Position numbers and translations under genes: made by a program. A model generated the notes under the pieces. It did not search any database. It saw only the letters and a program-made list of their open reading frames with translations, and was not told the origin of the DNA. A DNA stretch of 43,964 bases, from NCBI RefSeq assembly GCF_014297285.1, contig NZ_JACOQI010000023.1, forward strand, positions 1-43,964, given 5' to 3'. The DNA comes from Dysosmobacter segnis (GTDB lineage: Bacteria > Bacillota > Clostridia > Oscillospirales > Oscillospiraceae). Of the stretch, positions 1 through 7,749 are shown one piece after another; positions within the stretch are counted from its first letter, which is position 1; every line of letters begins with the position of its first letter.

Positions 1-165
1 CTTTTTGACAAAGTCCAATTTAACGGACAGGACTGCTTCATTTGGGGAAGAAGAACTACCGGAATCTTTACCATTAAAACGATAAACGGGAAAATGATAA
101 AGGACGGTATCTCTTTCAAGAAATTAAAACCCGTAGAAAAATCCACGGGTTATTTAATTGCTTAA
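1..165 (+). pseudogene. iscB: 3' end of an IscB-like RNA-guided nuclease gene (partial at window edge)
   Basis: An open frame enters at base 1 and stops at TAA 163-165, giving 54 residues starting LFDKVQFNGQDCFIWGRR and ending KSTGYLIA. The pattern FDKV-x-F/Y-x-GQ-x-CFI-x-GRR, then a glycine/threonine-rich strand and a KKLK tail, resembles the C-terminus of IscB proteins as I remember them (RRXRR plus HNH nuclease of OMEGA systems). The catalytic RuvC and HNH parts lie outside the window, so integrity cannot be judged, and 'pseudogene' here only means partial. Compared with the right copy this one has Pro instead of Leu and Gly instead of Ser in the tail. Another transposon-encoded protein with a similar tail is the main alternative. 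Confidence 0.62.
121..159 (+). terminator. Terminator-like hairpin overlapping the iscB stop region
   Basis: ACCCGT (129-134) pairs with ACGGGT (145-150), flanked by A/T-rich arms AAATTAAA and TATTTAATT that extend the pairing. The hairpin lies inside the last iscB codons. In the right-hand copy the C131-G148 pair is a T-A pair, so the stem is kept while two amino acids change. This supports a selected RNA or DNA structure, either a bidirectional terminator or part of the element's right-end RNA. Confidence 0.6.
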
Positions 166-189
166 CTTTAATACACGAAAGGAGGGAAC

Positions 190-238
190 GGCAATTCCTC
201 ACCGCCCAATGCTTCACATTGGACGGTGTACCCTTGCC
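190..238. repeat. Imperfect palindrome, likely right-end hairpin of the iscB element
   Basis: GGCAA-N5-CACCG-C-CCAATG pairs with CATTGG-A-CGGTG-N5-TTGCC around a 5-base loop. It lies just before the end of the shared sequence, where IS200/IS605-type elements carry the hairpin bound by TnpA. The bases after it, GCAAC at 239-243, resemble the CAAC that also ends the TnpB element at 36043-36046 (minus strand). Confidence 0.6.
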
Positions 239-244
239 GCAACA

Positions 245-724
245 ATGGATCTCACAGAGCGCAAGATCACGAAAATCGCACGGGAGGCCAGCAAGCTGGC
301 CGTCCGGACGCTGAAGGAGGACGGCATCGGCACAGCGGAATACGATTTCATCCATCTGGTGCGCCACCATCCCGGCATCACGCAGGCGGAGGTCCGGGAG
401 CAGCTCCGGGTAGACAAGGGAGCCGCCGCCCGCCGTGCGGCCAGTCTGGAGGCCAAGGGCTATCTGATCCGGCAGGCCAACCCCAAGGACGGCCGCAGCC
501 AGCTTCTTTTCGCCACGGAAAAGGCGGAGGGCCTGCGGAACTCCAAGGCGCAGGTGGAGACCACCTTTTATGAATGGCTGTTGGCGGAGCTGCCGGAGGC
601 GGAGAAGGTCGCTTTCTGCAAAACGCTGGACACTATCTATCGCCGTTCCAAGCAGGAGAGCCGGGCGGGTTTCCCCCACATCACGGCCCTGACGGAGCAG
701 GGAGAGGGGGAGCGCCATGAGTAA
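245..724 (+). CDS. MarR-family transcriptional regulator
   Basis: About 159 residues from ATG 245 (MDLTERKITKIAREASK...). The winged-helix core is visible: a recognition stretch near PGITQAEVREQL, then DKGAAARRAASLEAKGYLIR and the wing NPKDGRSQLLFAT, typical of MarR proteins. It likely represses or senses drugs for the exporter genes that follow; its stop overlaps the next start (717-724), so the three genes are translationally coupled. The frame stays open upstream to a TTG at 158 inside the repeat, but the MarR fold starts at MDLT and the repeat ends here, so I chose ATG 245. Odd point: no Shine-Dalgarno directly precedes ATG 245. The nearest strong one (about 178-185) belongs to the inserted repeat and would favour an N-terminally extended product. 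Confidence 0.85.
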   Translation: MDLTERKITKIAREASKLAVRTLKEDGIGTAEYDFIHLVRHHPGITQAEVREQLRVDKGAAARRAASLEAKGYLIRQANPKDGRSQLLFATEKAEGLRNSKAQVETTFYEWLLAELPEAEKVAFCKTLDTIYRRSKQESRAGFPHITALTEQGEGERHE

Positions 725-2450
725 GCGACAGCTTCCGCCGGACCGGGTCAGCTCCTATTTCCGGGCAGAATCCGGGGTGCTGGCGGTCATCACCGTGACG
801 GGTCTCCTCTATAATATAGGTCTGGTGGCAGGCCCGTGGTTCGAGGGACAGATGACGGAAACGCTGGCCCGGATCCTCTTGGGAGAGAACAGCTTTTCCG
901 TCATGGTCTCTCTGGCGGCGGGGTACATCGCCGTCATCGCCGCGGTGCAGGGACTTCGGTTTTTGAAGCGGTTCTATGTCCGGCGCTTTGCCAACAAGGT
1001 AAACCGCCGTATGAAGCGGGTCCTGTACGGCGCGCTGGTCCGGTCGGATCGGGGGGACTTGGAGCGTCAGGGCGCGGGAACGGTGCTGACCAAGGCCATT
1101 TCCGACGTGGACGACTGCGCCGAGGGGATGCGGAAATTCACCACGGAGGTATTTGACACCGGCGTGGCCTTGGCAGCCTATGCCGGGATGCTGCTGTGGT
1201 ATGACTGGCGGCTGGCGCTGCTGTCCATGGCCTTTTTGCCGGGGAGCTACGCGTTGGCGGAACGGATGAAGCGGCCCGTCCAGCGCACCGGCGCGGCCTT
1301 CAAGGAGCAGGCCGGGGTCTTGAACGCCGCCACCATGGATCGGGCGGTCAACGCCCTGACCTACCGGGTCTTTGGCCGGGAGGAGGAACGCCGGGCGGCC
1401 TATGAGGAGCACCTCACCGCTTACGAACACGCCGCTGTAAAGGCAAACCTGTGGACAGCGTCCCTGCCGCCGCTGTACCGGGTGCTCTCCATGATCGGCG
1501 CGGCGCTGATCCTGTATTTCGGCGGGAAAAACGTGCTGGGCACCGGCTGGACGGTCTGGTCCATCGCGAAATTCACCACGTTTCTGGCCTGCTTTACCAA
1601 GCTGGCCACCAAATCTTCCAAGGCGGCGAAGCTGTTCAACGCAGTCCACAAGGCGCAGGTGTCCTGGAAGCGGATCCAGCCCCTGATGCGGGAGATCCCC
1701 GCCGTGCCTGCCGTTTCCGCCGGCAGGGTGGAGCGTTTGGAGATCCGGGACCTCACCTGCGGCTATCCCGGTGACGCGCCGCTGTTCTCCGGGCTGGATC
1801 TGACCGCCTGCCGGGGGCAGATCATCGGCGTCACCGGGCCGGTGGCCTGCGGCAAATCCACGCTGGGCAAGGCGTTCCTCTGCGAGCAGCCCTACGGCGG
1901 CAGCATCCGGCTGGACGGCCGAGAGCTGGCGGAGCTGTCCCCCTGGGAGCTGACGGGCCTCGTGGGGTATCTGGGCCACGATCCGGAGCTGTTCAGCGGC
2001 ACGATCCTGGAAAATGTGCTGCTGGGAGACACGGGCGATCCCATGGATTACCTCCGGGCTGTGTGTCTGGACGGCGAAGTGGCGGCCATGACGGAGGGGC
2101 TGGAGACCCGGGTGGGCACCGGCGGCGTCCGGCTTTCCGGCGGTCAGGCCCAGCGGCTGGCGCTGGCCCGGACGCTGGCCCATCAAAGGCCTCTGCTGAT
2201 TCTGGACGATCCCTTTTCGGCGCTGGACCGGGCCACGGAGACGGAGATCTTCGCCCATCTGCGGCGTTTGGCGGCGGACAGTGTGGTGATTCTGATCTCT
2301 CACCGGCTGTACCTGTTCCCGGAACTGGATCGGGTGATCTGGCTGGAAAACGGGGAGGCCAAGGTGGGGACCCACGAGGAATTGGTGGGGAATACCCCGG
2401 ATTACGCGGCGCAGTTTGACGCGCAGAGGGAGGAGAACAGCCATGAATGA
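717..2450 (+). CDS. ABC exporter half-transporter A (permease-ATPase fusion)
   Basis: 577 residues. The N-terminal half has about six membrane segments (ABC transporter type 1 fold) and the C-terminal half is an ATPase. Walker A GPVACGKST lies near residue 374, signature LSGGQAQRLALA near 471, Walker B LLILDDPFSALD near 495, and the switch histidine in ISHR. The residue after the Walker B aspartate is Asp, not the catalytic Glu, so its own Walker site is degenerate while its signature is canonical. Half-transporter B shows the reverse, as in heterodimeric exporters of the BmrCD/TM287-288 type. It likely exports a drug, lipid or peptide from the cytoplasmic membrane; the substrate is unknown. 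ATG 717 overlaps the end of marR and the stop overlaps the next start. Confidence 0.9.
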   Translation: MSKRQLPPDRVSSYFRAESGVLAVITVTGLLYNIGLVAGPWFEGQMTETLARILLGENSFSVMVSLAAGYIAVIAAVQGLRFLKRFYVRRFANKVNRRMKRVLYGALVRSDRGDLERQGAGTVLTKAISDVDDCAEGMRKFTTEVFDTGVALAAYAGMLLWYDWRLALLSMAFLPGSYALAERMKRPVQRTGAAFKEQAGVLNAATMDRAVNALTYRVFGREEERRAAYEEHLTAYEHAAVKANLWTASLPPLYRVLSMIGAALILYFGGKNVLGTGWTVWSIAKFTTFLACFTKLATKSSKAAKLFNAVHKAQVSWKRIQPLMREIPAVPAVSAGRVERLEIRDLTCGYPGDAPLFSGLDLTACRGQIIGVTGPVACGKSTLGKAFLCEQPYGGSIRLDGRELAELSPWELTGLVGYLGHDPELFSGTILENVLLGDTGDPMDYLRAVCLDGEVAAMTEGLETRVGTGGVRLSGGQAQRLALARTLAHQRPLLILDDPFSALDRATETEIFAHLRRLAADSVVILISHRLYLFPELDRVIWLENGEAKVGTHEELVGNTPDYAAQFDAQREENSHE

Positions 2451-4092
2451 CCGCAAAAAAGCAGTCCATGTGGGGACTGTGGTACTGGAAACGGTGAAAG
2501 GCCACCTCTGGCTGTCCCTTACCATTCTGGCGGTGGTGGCAGGGGCCGTAGGCGCGGCGCTGGTGCCGCCGCTGGTGCTGGGCCGCATTGTGGACGGCCT
2601 CACCGCCGGGGAGAGGCTGACCCTCCGCCTGCCCCTGTGGTATCTGGCCTTCACCGCATTGGCGGGAGGGCTGGAATCCGCCCGGGAGAGCGCGTTGACG
2701 GTATTCGGCCAGAAAACCACCCACGCCCTGCGGAGCCGTCTGATGGAAAAGGAGGGCCGCCTGCCCGCCGACGAACTGAACCGTCAGGAGCCGGGGGCGC
2801 TGGTGTCCCGCTTCGTGGGGGATGTGGACACGGTGGAGACCCTGTTCACCGCCGGGATCATCAGTATGGCAGCGGACGCCTGCCGGATCCTCAGTATTCT
2901 GGTGGTGGTGTGGCAGTGCAGCCGGGGGCTTGCCTATCTTCTGCTGGCGCTGCTGCCGGTGCTGTTCCTCTTTACCCGGTTCGTCCAGAAGCGGATGCTG
3001 CACAATCAGCTGAAAAACCGGAAGGCGGTGAGCCGGGCCTCCGGATATGTGCCGGAGACGGTGCGGAATCTCCGCACCATCCGCACGCTGGGCAAGGAGA
3101 CCTACATGGAGACCCGGTATGACGGTGCACTGGGGGAGAGCTACCGGGCCATTGAGGGCACCAACTTCTATGACGCCCTGTATTCCCCCGTGATCCTCAC
3201 GGTGAACGCCGCTGTGGTGGGCGCGGTCATGCTGCTGTCCGCCTCCGGAGACCCGGCGGTGCTGACGCTGTTCGGCATGACCGCCGGTACCGCCGTGACG
3301 GTGATGAACTACATCAGCCAGATCTTTTCCCCGTTGGAAAGTCTGGGCATGGAGATCCAGACCATCCAGTCCGCTGTGGCGGGCGTTCGCCGGATCAATG
3401 ACTTTCTGGCCCAGCCGGAGCAGGAGACTGTGGCCCCGGAAACGGAAAATCCCGCCGCTCCCATGGTGGAGCTGCGGGATGTGGACTTCGGCTATGAGGC
3501 GGGGCAGAACGTTCTGCACCACTTAAATATGGAGATCCGGGAGGGAGAGCTGGCTACCCTGTCCGGTCGGACCGGCGCGGGAAAGAGCACCGTGTTCAAG
3601 CTGGTGCTGGGGCTGTATGCCCCCCGGCGGGGCACCGTCCGGATTCAGGGCGTGGATCCCCGGTCCCTCACCGGCCCGCAGCGACGGGCACTGTACGGCT
3701 ATGTGGAGCAGCGGTTCCATCCGGTCCCCGGCACCGTCCGGGACCAGATCACCCTGTATGATGACACCATCACGGAGGGGCAGGTCCGCCGGGCCGCGGA
3801 GCTGGCGGGACTGGCGGAGGCCATCGGCGCCCTGCCGCAGGGCTATGACACCCCCTGCACCCCGGACATTTTCTCTCAGGGACAGTGGCAGCTGTTGTCC
3901 ATCGCCCGGGCGGTGGCGGCGGACCCCAAGCTGCTTTTGCTGGACGAGATCACAGCCAATCTGGACGCGGAGACGGAGCGGGCGGTGCTGCGGGCCTTGA
4001 AGCGGGCTACGGCGGACCGGACGGTGCTCTCCATTTCTCACCGGGTCGGGGCGGACACGGGACGGCTCATTCCCATTGGGGAGGAGTCATAG
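2443..4092 (+). CDS. ABC exporter half-transporter B (permease-ATPase fusion)
   Basis: 549 residues from ATG 2443 (MNDRKKAVHVG), overlapping the previous stop within ATGAATGA. Several membrane helices are followed by an ATPase with Walker A GRTGAGKST near residue 373, a degenerate signature FSQGQWQLLSIA near 475 in place of LSGGQ, Walker B LLLLDEITANLD near 497 with the catalytic Glu, and SISHR. Paired with the upstream gene it forms a heterodimer with one canonical and one degenerate ATP site. The gene runs 26 bp into the convergent lysR gene on the other strand, so the two transcripts overlap and no terminator separates them. Confidence 0.9.
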   Translation: MNDRKKAVHVGTVVLETVKGHLWLSLTILAVVAGAVGAALVPPLVLGRIVDGLTAGERLTLRLPLWYLAFTALAGGLESARESALTVFGQKTTHALRSRLMEKEGRLPADELNRQEPGALVSRFVGDVDTVETLFTAGIISMAADACRILSILVVVWQCSRGLAYLLLALLPVLFLFTRFVQKRMLHNQLKNRKAVSRASGYVPETVRNLRTIRTLGKETYMETRYDGALGESYRAIEGTNFYDALYSPVILTVNAAVVGAVMLLSASGDPAVLTLFGMTAGTAVTVMNYISQIFSPLESLGMEIQTIQSAVAGVRRINDFLAQPEQETVAPETENPAAPMVELRDVDFGYEAGQNVLHHLNMEIREGELATLSGRTGAGKSTVFKLVLGLYAPRRGTVRIQGVDPRSLTGPQRRALYGYVEQRFHPVPGTVRDQITLYDDTITEGQVRRAAELAGLAEAIGALPQGYDTPCTPDIFSQGQWQLLSIARAVAADPKLLLLDEITANLDAETERAVLRALKRATADRTVLSISHRVGADTGRLIPIGEES

Positions 4093-4969
4093 CCAGAAAC
4101 CGGGCCAGCGCGGGGTTGGGGTTGGTGGTCTGCCACGCGGCGATGATTTCCTCCACCTCTCCCTCGCCGATGAGGGGGACAAACACCAGATTGTCGGCGT
4201 TGTAGAGCTTTTCCACGCAGTAGGCGGGGAGGATGGAAATGCCTTCCTCGGCGGAGACCATCATGAGGATGCTCTCCGTGTCGGCGGAGCGGAAGAGGAT
4301 GTTGGGCTTGTAGCCCGCCTCGTTGTAAAGCTGCATGAAAAAGGCGTCGCCGTAGGAATCGTCGGCGGCGTCAGGGGACATATAGAGGATGGCCTCTCCC
4401 CGCAGCTCCTGCCGCCGGAGCTGCTGTCGCTGGGCCAGCGGGTGTCCGGCGTACAGCGCCACCACCAACCGGGCCTTTTCCACGGTGCGGCAGGCCACGC
4501 CCTCCTGGGTTTTCAGGTTGGTACTGTCCCAGGTGAAAATGATGTCATATTCATGGTGCAGCAGCCCCGCCGCCAACGCGTCGGTGGAGCAGCGGTAAAA
4601 GGTGATGAGCACGTTGCTGTTCTGCTGGTGGAATTGGCGGACATGGGCGGACAGGTCGCTGCGCTCGTACCCCCGGACGTAGCCTACCCGCAGTGTGCCG
4701 GAGAGTCCGGTGGAGGCGTCATGGACCCGCTCCTGCGCCCGGCTCATCCGCTCTAAGATCCCCTTGGCCTCCCGGAGGAAGATGGTCCCCGCGGGGGTCA
4801 GGCTCACGGGCCGGGTGCTCCGGTCAAAGAGGGGACAGCCCAGCGCCTCCTCCAGCAGACGGATCTGCTGGGTGATGGCGGTCTGGGAAATGTAGAACTG
4901 TTCGGCGGCCTTCGTGAAGCTGCGGCTCTCCGCCGCGGCCACGAAATATTTCAGCTGATTTCGATTCAT
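4067..4969 (-). CDS. LysR-family transcriptional regulator
   Basis: 300 residues from ATG 4969 with a Shine-Dalgarno GGGAGGG close upstream. The N-terminal winged HTH is classic: MNRNQLKYFVAAAESRSFTKAAEQ, then QTAITQQIRLLEEALGCPLFDR. The rest is a periplasmic-binding-like effector domain. It is divergent from the NSS symporter gene (start 5094), and LysR proteins usually control the divergent neighbour, so it probably senses a transported amino acid or its product. A perfect inverted repeat in the gap (4988-5008) is a candidate binding site. Its 3' end overlaps the exporter gene on the opposite strand. Confidence 0.92.
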   Translation of the reverse strand: MNRNQLKYFVAAAESRSFTKAAEQFYISQTAITQQIRLLEEALGCPLFDRSTRPVSLTPAGTIFLREAKGILERMSRAQERVHDASTGLSGTLRVGYVRGYERSDLSAHVRQFHQQNSNVLITFYRCSTDALAAGLLHHEYDIIFTWDSTNLKTQEGVACRTVEKARLVVALYAGHPLAQRQQLRRQELRGEAILYMSPDAADDSYGDAFFMQLYNEAGYKPNILFRSADTESILMMVSAEEGISILPAYCVEKLYNADNLVFVPLIGEGEVEEIIAAWQTTNPNPALARFLAMTPPQWE

Positions 4970-4987
4970 AATGCCCTCCCACGACAC

Positions 4988-5008
4988 AAAATAAGTTTTT
5001 CTTATTTT
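4988..5008. promoter_or_regulatory. Candidate LysR operator palindrome
   Basis: AAAATAAG, five T, CTTATTTT: a perfect 8-bp inverted repeat, 18 bp upstream of the lysR start and 86 bp upstream of the symporter start. The core ATAAG-N5-CTTAT is symmetric, as expected for a LysR dimer site in a divergent promoter. Assigned by position and symmetry only. Confidence 0.5.
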
Positions 5009-5021
5009 ATCATGAAGAAAT

Positions 5022-5045
5022 CCCCCTTGTAAAGGGGGGTTTTTT
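5022..5045 (+). terminator. Terminator-like hairpin in the leader of the symporter gene
   Basis: CCCCCTT pairs with AAGGGGG over a 3-base loop, followed by six T. It reads on the plus strand about 50 bp before the symporter start. With a promoter near the palindrome it would act as an attenuator; otherwise it blocks plus-strand read-through from the exporter operon. Confidence 0.6.
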
Positions 5046-5093
5046 CCGCTAAGATAAGTGCATATTTGTTGTGTGTAAGCGAGGTACTTAGAA

Positions 5094-6449
5094 ATGCAAA
5101 GAGAATCCTTCGGCTCCCGGCTGGGCTTCCTGCTGGTGAGCGCGGGCTGCGCCATCGGCATCGGCAACGTGTGGCGCTTCCCCTATATCACCGGCAAGAA
5201 CGGCGGCGGCTACTTCGTCCTGTTCTATCTGGTGTGCCTGCTGCTGTTGGGCGTCCCCGTGATGACCATGGAACTGGCGGTGGGCCGCGGCGGCCGCAAG
5301 AGCGCCGTGCTGGCCTACAAGAATCTGGAAAAGCCCGGCTCCAAGTGGCACATCCACGGCTGGTTCTGTCTGGCGGGCTGCTATCTGCTGATGATGTATT
5401 ACACCACCGTCACCGGCTGGATGGTGAACTACTTCGGCAAATTCCTCACCGGCGGCTTTCACGCCGGTATGACCGGCGACGAGATCTCCGGGATGTTCGG
5501 CACCATGCTGGGCAGCCCCGGCTCCATGGCCATCTTCACGGAGCTGGTGGTGGTCACCGGCCTGATCGTGTGCAGCTTCGGCCTTCAGAAGGGTCTGGAG
5601 CGGGTGACCAAGGTCATGATGATCTGCCTGCTGGCACTGATCGTGGTGCTGGCGGTCCACAGCCTGACCCTCTCCGGCGCGGCGGAGGGCATGAAGTTCT
5701 ACCTGCTGCCCTCCGTGGACACCATCCGGGAGCACGGTCTCGGCAGCCTCATCACCGACGCGATGAATCAGGCGTTCTTCACCCTGTCTCTGGGCATCGG
5801 CGCCATGGAGATCTTCGGCAGTTACATGAGCGACGAGCAGACCCTCCCCGGCGAGGCTGTCCGCATCTGCATTCTGGATACCTTCGTGGCCCTCATGGCG
5901 GGCGCCATCATTTTCCCTGCTTGCTTCACCTTCGGCGTTGCGCCCGGTGAAGGCCCCGCGCTGATCTTTCAGACCCTGCCGCCTCTGTTCGTGAACATGT
6001 CCGGCGGTCGCTTCTGGGGCACGCTGTTCTTCCTGTTCATGGTGTTCGCCAGCTTCTCCACGGTGCTGGCGGTGTTTGAGAACATTCTGGCCGTCTGCAT
6101 GGACACCTTCGGCATCAGCCGCAAGAAGGCCGTGCTTATCAACGGCGTACTGCTGGCCCTCCTGAGCCTGCCCTGCGTGTTCGGCTACAACATCTGGAGC
6201 GATTTCCATCCCATTCTGGGCAAGGACGTGCTGGACAGCGAAGACTTCCTCGTGAGTAACCTGCTGCTGCCCATCGGCTCTCTGGTGTATCTGCTGTTCT
6301 GCGTCAGCAAGTGGGGCTGGGGCTTCGACAAGTATGTGGCGGAGGCCAACAAGGGCAAGGGCCTGAAATTCGCCAAGTGGCTGAAGCCCTATTTCCAGTT
6401 CATTCTGCCGGCGCTGATCGTTGTGATCTTCCTGCAGGGCCTGCTGTAA
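5094..6449 (+). CDS. Sodium-dependent NSS-family transporter (amino acid type)
   Basis: 451 residues, nearly all hydrophobic helices, the length of bacterial NSS proteins such as MhsT. The first helix carries the unwound sodium/substrate motif AGCAIGIGNVWRFPY followed by NGGGYFVLFY; later helices include MNQAFFTLSLGIGAMEIFGSY and FASFSTVLAVFEN, the helix 6 and helix 8 regions. It probably imports an amino acid (tryptophan, tyrosine, leucine and similar are known for bacterial homologues) with sodium across the cytoplasmic membrane. Start ATG 5094 follows GAGGT. The divergent LysR gene is the obvious regulator. The substrate cannot be read from sequence. Confidence 0.92.
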   Translation: MQRESFGSRLGFLLVSAGCAIGIGNVWRFPYITGKNGGGYFVLFYLVCLLLLGVPVMTMELAVGRGGRKSAVLAYKNLEKPGSKWHIHGWFCLAGCYLLMMYYTTVTGWMVNYFGKFLTGGFHAGMTGDEISGMFGTMLGSPGSMAIFTELVVVTGLIVCSFGLQKGLERVTKVMMICLLALIVVLAVHSLTLSGAAEGMKFYLLPSVDTIREHGLGSLITDAMNQAFFTLSLGIGAMEIFGSYMSDEQTLPGEAVRICILDTFVALMAGAIIFPACFTFGVAPGEGPALIFQTLPPLFVNMSGGRFWGTLFFLFMVFASFSTVLAVFENILAVCMDTFGISRKKAVLINGVLLALLSLPCVFGYNIWSDFHPILGKDVLDSEDFLVSNLLLPIGSLVYLLFCVSKWGWGFDKYVAEANKGKGLKFAKWLKPYFQFILPALIVVIFLQGLL

Positions 6450-6554
6450 AGCGGAACAGTGTTACAGCAATAGATGGGGAAATTTTCCCTGTACGGGACA
6501 TTTTCCCATCAGCCTGCCCAGGGAAAAGACCGGAAATGCAAGAAATATAAGAAC

Positions 6555-6586
6555 ATAGGAGGCGTGTCAACAGACACGCCTCCTAT
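6555..6586. terminator. 14-bp palindrome, first copy of a repeated hairpin
   Basis: ATAGGAGGCGTGTC pairs with GACACGCCTCCTAT over a loop of AACA. It is 105 bp after the symporter stop and fits a terminator by position, though no long T tract follows on the plus strand. Thirty bases of it recur exactly at 6751-6780. Confidence 0.6.
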
Positions 6587-6591
6587 CAGCG

Positions 6592-6743
6592 TGTCGAAAA
6601 AGTCTTTTCTCCCCGCTGAGCAAGTTTTCAGAACTTCATAAAAGTTCTGAAAACTTAGGATTTTAATGGCGCGGGACACCCCTCTTGGGTTTCCCGCGCA
6701 CACCCTTCCTTACCGTCGCGGAGAATTTACTACTTTATCGACA
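6592..6743. mobile_element. 152-bp MITE-like element
   Basis: Ends TGTCGAAAAAGT (6592-6603) and ACTTTATCGACA (6732-6743) are inverted repeats with one mismatch. Inside are a perfect 15-bp hairpin (6622-6636 with 6642-6656) and a second hairpin, GCGCGGGA (6669-6676) with TCCCGCGC (6692-6699). No coding frame is evident. It is flanked by two copies of a palindrome. This layout suits a non-autonomous miniature element or an intergenic REP-like unit. No clear target duplication was found. Confidence 0.5.
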
Positions 6744-6750
6744 GTCTCGC

Positions 6751-6780
6751 AGGAGGCGTGTCAACAGACACGCCTCCTAT
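6751..6780. terminator. Second copy of the repeated palindrome
   Basis: Identical over 30 bases to 6557-6586, forming a 12-bp stem with loop AACA. It is 43 bp from the stop of the minus-strand isomerase gene, so it may terminate that transcript, as the first copy may terminate the symporter transcript. Confidence 0.55.
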
Positions 6781-6822
6781 GACTTTTATTGGGGGAATTT
6801 ACAGAGACCGACTCATGCGATG

Positions 6823-7749
6823 TTACAGCACCAGCGCTTCCTTTAACACCCGGAGGGAGGTCAGGTGGCCCTCCAGCATGGGCATGGTCAGGTCCTCCAT
6901 TTCCAGAGATACGTCGCCGTCGTAGCCCGCCATCCGCACGGTGGAGAAAAACTCCTTCCACCACTGGGCGCCGTGGCCGCAGCCCACGGCCACGTAATTC
7001 CACGAACGCGTGCGGAACTGGTCGATGGGCTTCGTGTCCAAAAGGCCGTTTGGTCCGGCCATCCGCCGCTCCGGGCGGGAGTCCTTGCCGTGGACGTGGT
7101 AGAGAGCGCCCTGCTCCCCCAGCACCCGGGCGGCCTCGATGGGGTCGCCGCCCATCCAGAACAGGTGGGAGGGGTCCAGATTCATGCCCACCAAAGGGCC
7201 CACGGCTTCCCGCAGGCGGAACAGGGTCTCCGGGTTGTACACCAGCTGCATCCCGTGGTTTTCCAGCGCGATCTGACGGATGCCGCAGTCCTCCGCCATA
7301 CGGACCAGCTCCTTCCACTTGGGGATGGCCACCTCGTTCCACTGGTAGTCCAGAATGTCCTGGGTCTCCGGCGGCCAACTGGTGGTGATCCAGACGGGGG
7401 TCTTGTCGCCGGGACAGCCGGCGGGCAGGCCGCTCATCATCACGATCTTCTCCACGCCCAGCAGCTTCGCCAGACGGAAGGTTTTCTCCGTCACCTCCCA
7501 GTCCTTCTGGAAGGCGAGGGGATTGCCGGAGCAGTTCAGGGCGCACAGGGCGATATCCCGGCGGCGAAGCTGGTCCATCCAGCGCTGCCGGGCCGTTTCG
7601 GAGCCGAGCAGTTCGTCCAAGTCGATGTGGGGCGCGCCGGACCAGTTGCCGGTGCCGGTCTCCACGGCCTGAACGCCCTGCGCCACGCAGAAATCCAGCA
7701 TGGCCGCAAAGGGCATATCCAATGTGCAGGTTTTGATAGAAAGCCGCAT
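6823..7749 (-). CDS. Sugar-phosphate isomerase/epimerase-like TIM barrel protein
   Basis: 308 residues with a good Shine-Dalgarno (GGAGGT) before ATG 7749. The AP-endonuclease-2/xylose-isomerase-like fold is supported by probable metal ligands at strand ends: ALENHG, MNLDPSH, YHVHGKDS and SLEMED. These enzymes isomerise or epimerise sugars, sugar phosphates or inositol derivatives; the exact substrate is unknown. It follows the GH25 gene on the same strand with 88 bp between, so co-transcription with the M20 and GH25 genes is possible but not proven. The repeated hairpin at 6751-6780 lies just downstream. Confidence 0.8.
   Translation of the reverse strand: MRLSIKTCTLDMPFAAMLDFCVAQGVQAVETGTGNWSGAPHIDLDELLGSETARQRWMDQLRRRDIALCALNCSGNPLAFQKDWEVTEKTFRLAKLLGVEKIVMMSGLPAGCPGDKTPVWITTSWPPETQDILDYQWNEVAIPKWKELVRMAEDCGIRQIALENHGMQLVYNPETLFRLREAVGPLVGMNLDPSHLFWMGGDPIEAARVLGEQGALYHVHGKDSRPERRMAGPNGLLDTKPIDQFRTRSWNYVAVGCGHGAQWWKEFFSTVRMAGYDGDVSLEMEDLTMPMLEGHLTSLRVLKEALVL

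Larger units (their letters stand above)
1..249 (+). repeat. Left copy of the 249-bp inverted repeat (iscB element 3' end)
   Basis: Bases 1-249 match the reverse complement of 43716-43964 with four substitutions (left positions 120, 131, 148 and 166) and no indels, about 98% identity. The match stops after the ATGGA that begins marR on this side and the carboxyltransferase gene on the other. The unit holds the end of an iscB-like frame (1-165) and an imperfect palindrome (190-238). I read it as the right end of an IS200/IS605-type iscB insertion present twice in opposite orientations. That both copies begin at the same base suggests the contig was cut where the repeat made assembly ambiguous. 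Confidence 0.9.

Noticed and set aside
158..244. N-terminal 29-residue extension as the native start of MarR and the carboxyltransferase
   Set aside because: The same extension precedes two unrelated proteins and lies inside the repeat; both families begin at the later ATG. It may still be translated, and is listed as a finding.
681..2720. Long minus-strand frame opposite the exporter genes
   Set aside because: High-GC shadow frame; the protein is low complexity and Arg/Pro/Gln-rich, without any domain or start signal.
5088..6209. Minus-strand 373-codon frame opposite the symporter
   Set aside because: Composition (His/Ala/Gln-rich) and position show it is an antisense shadow of the NSS gene.
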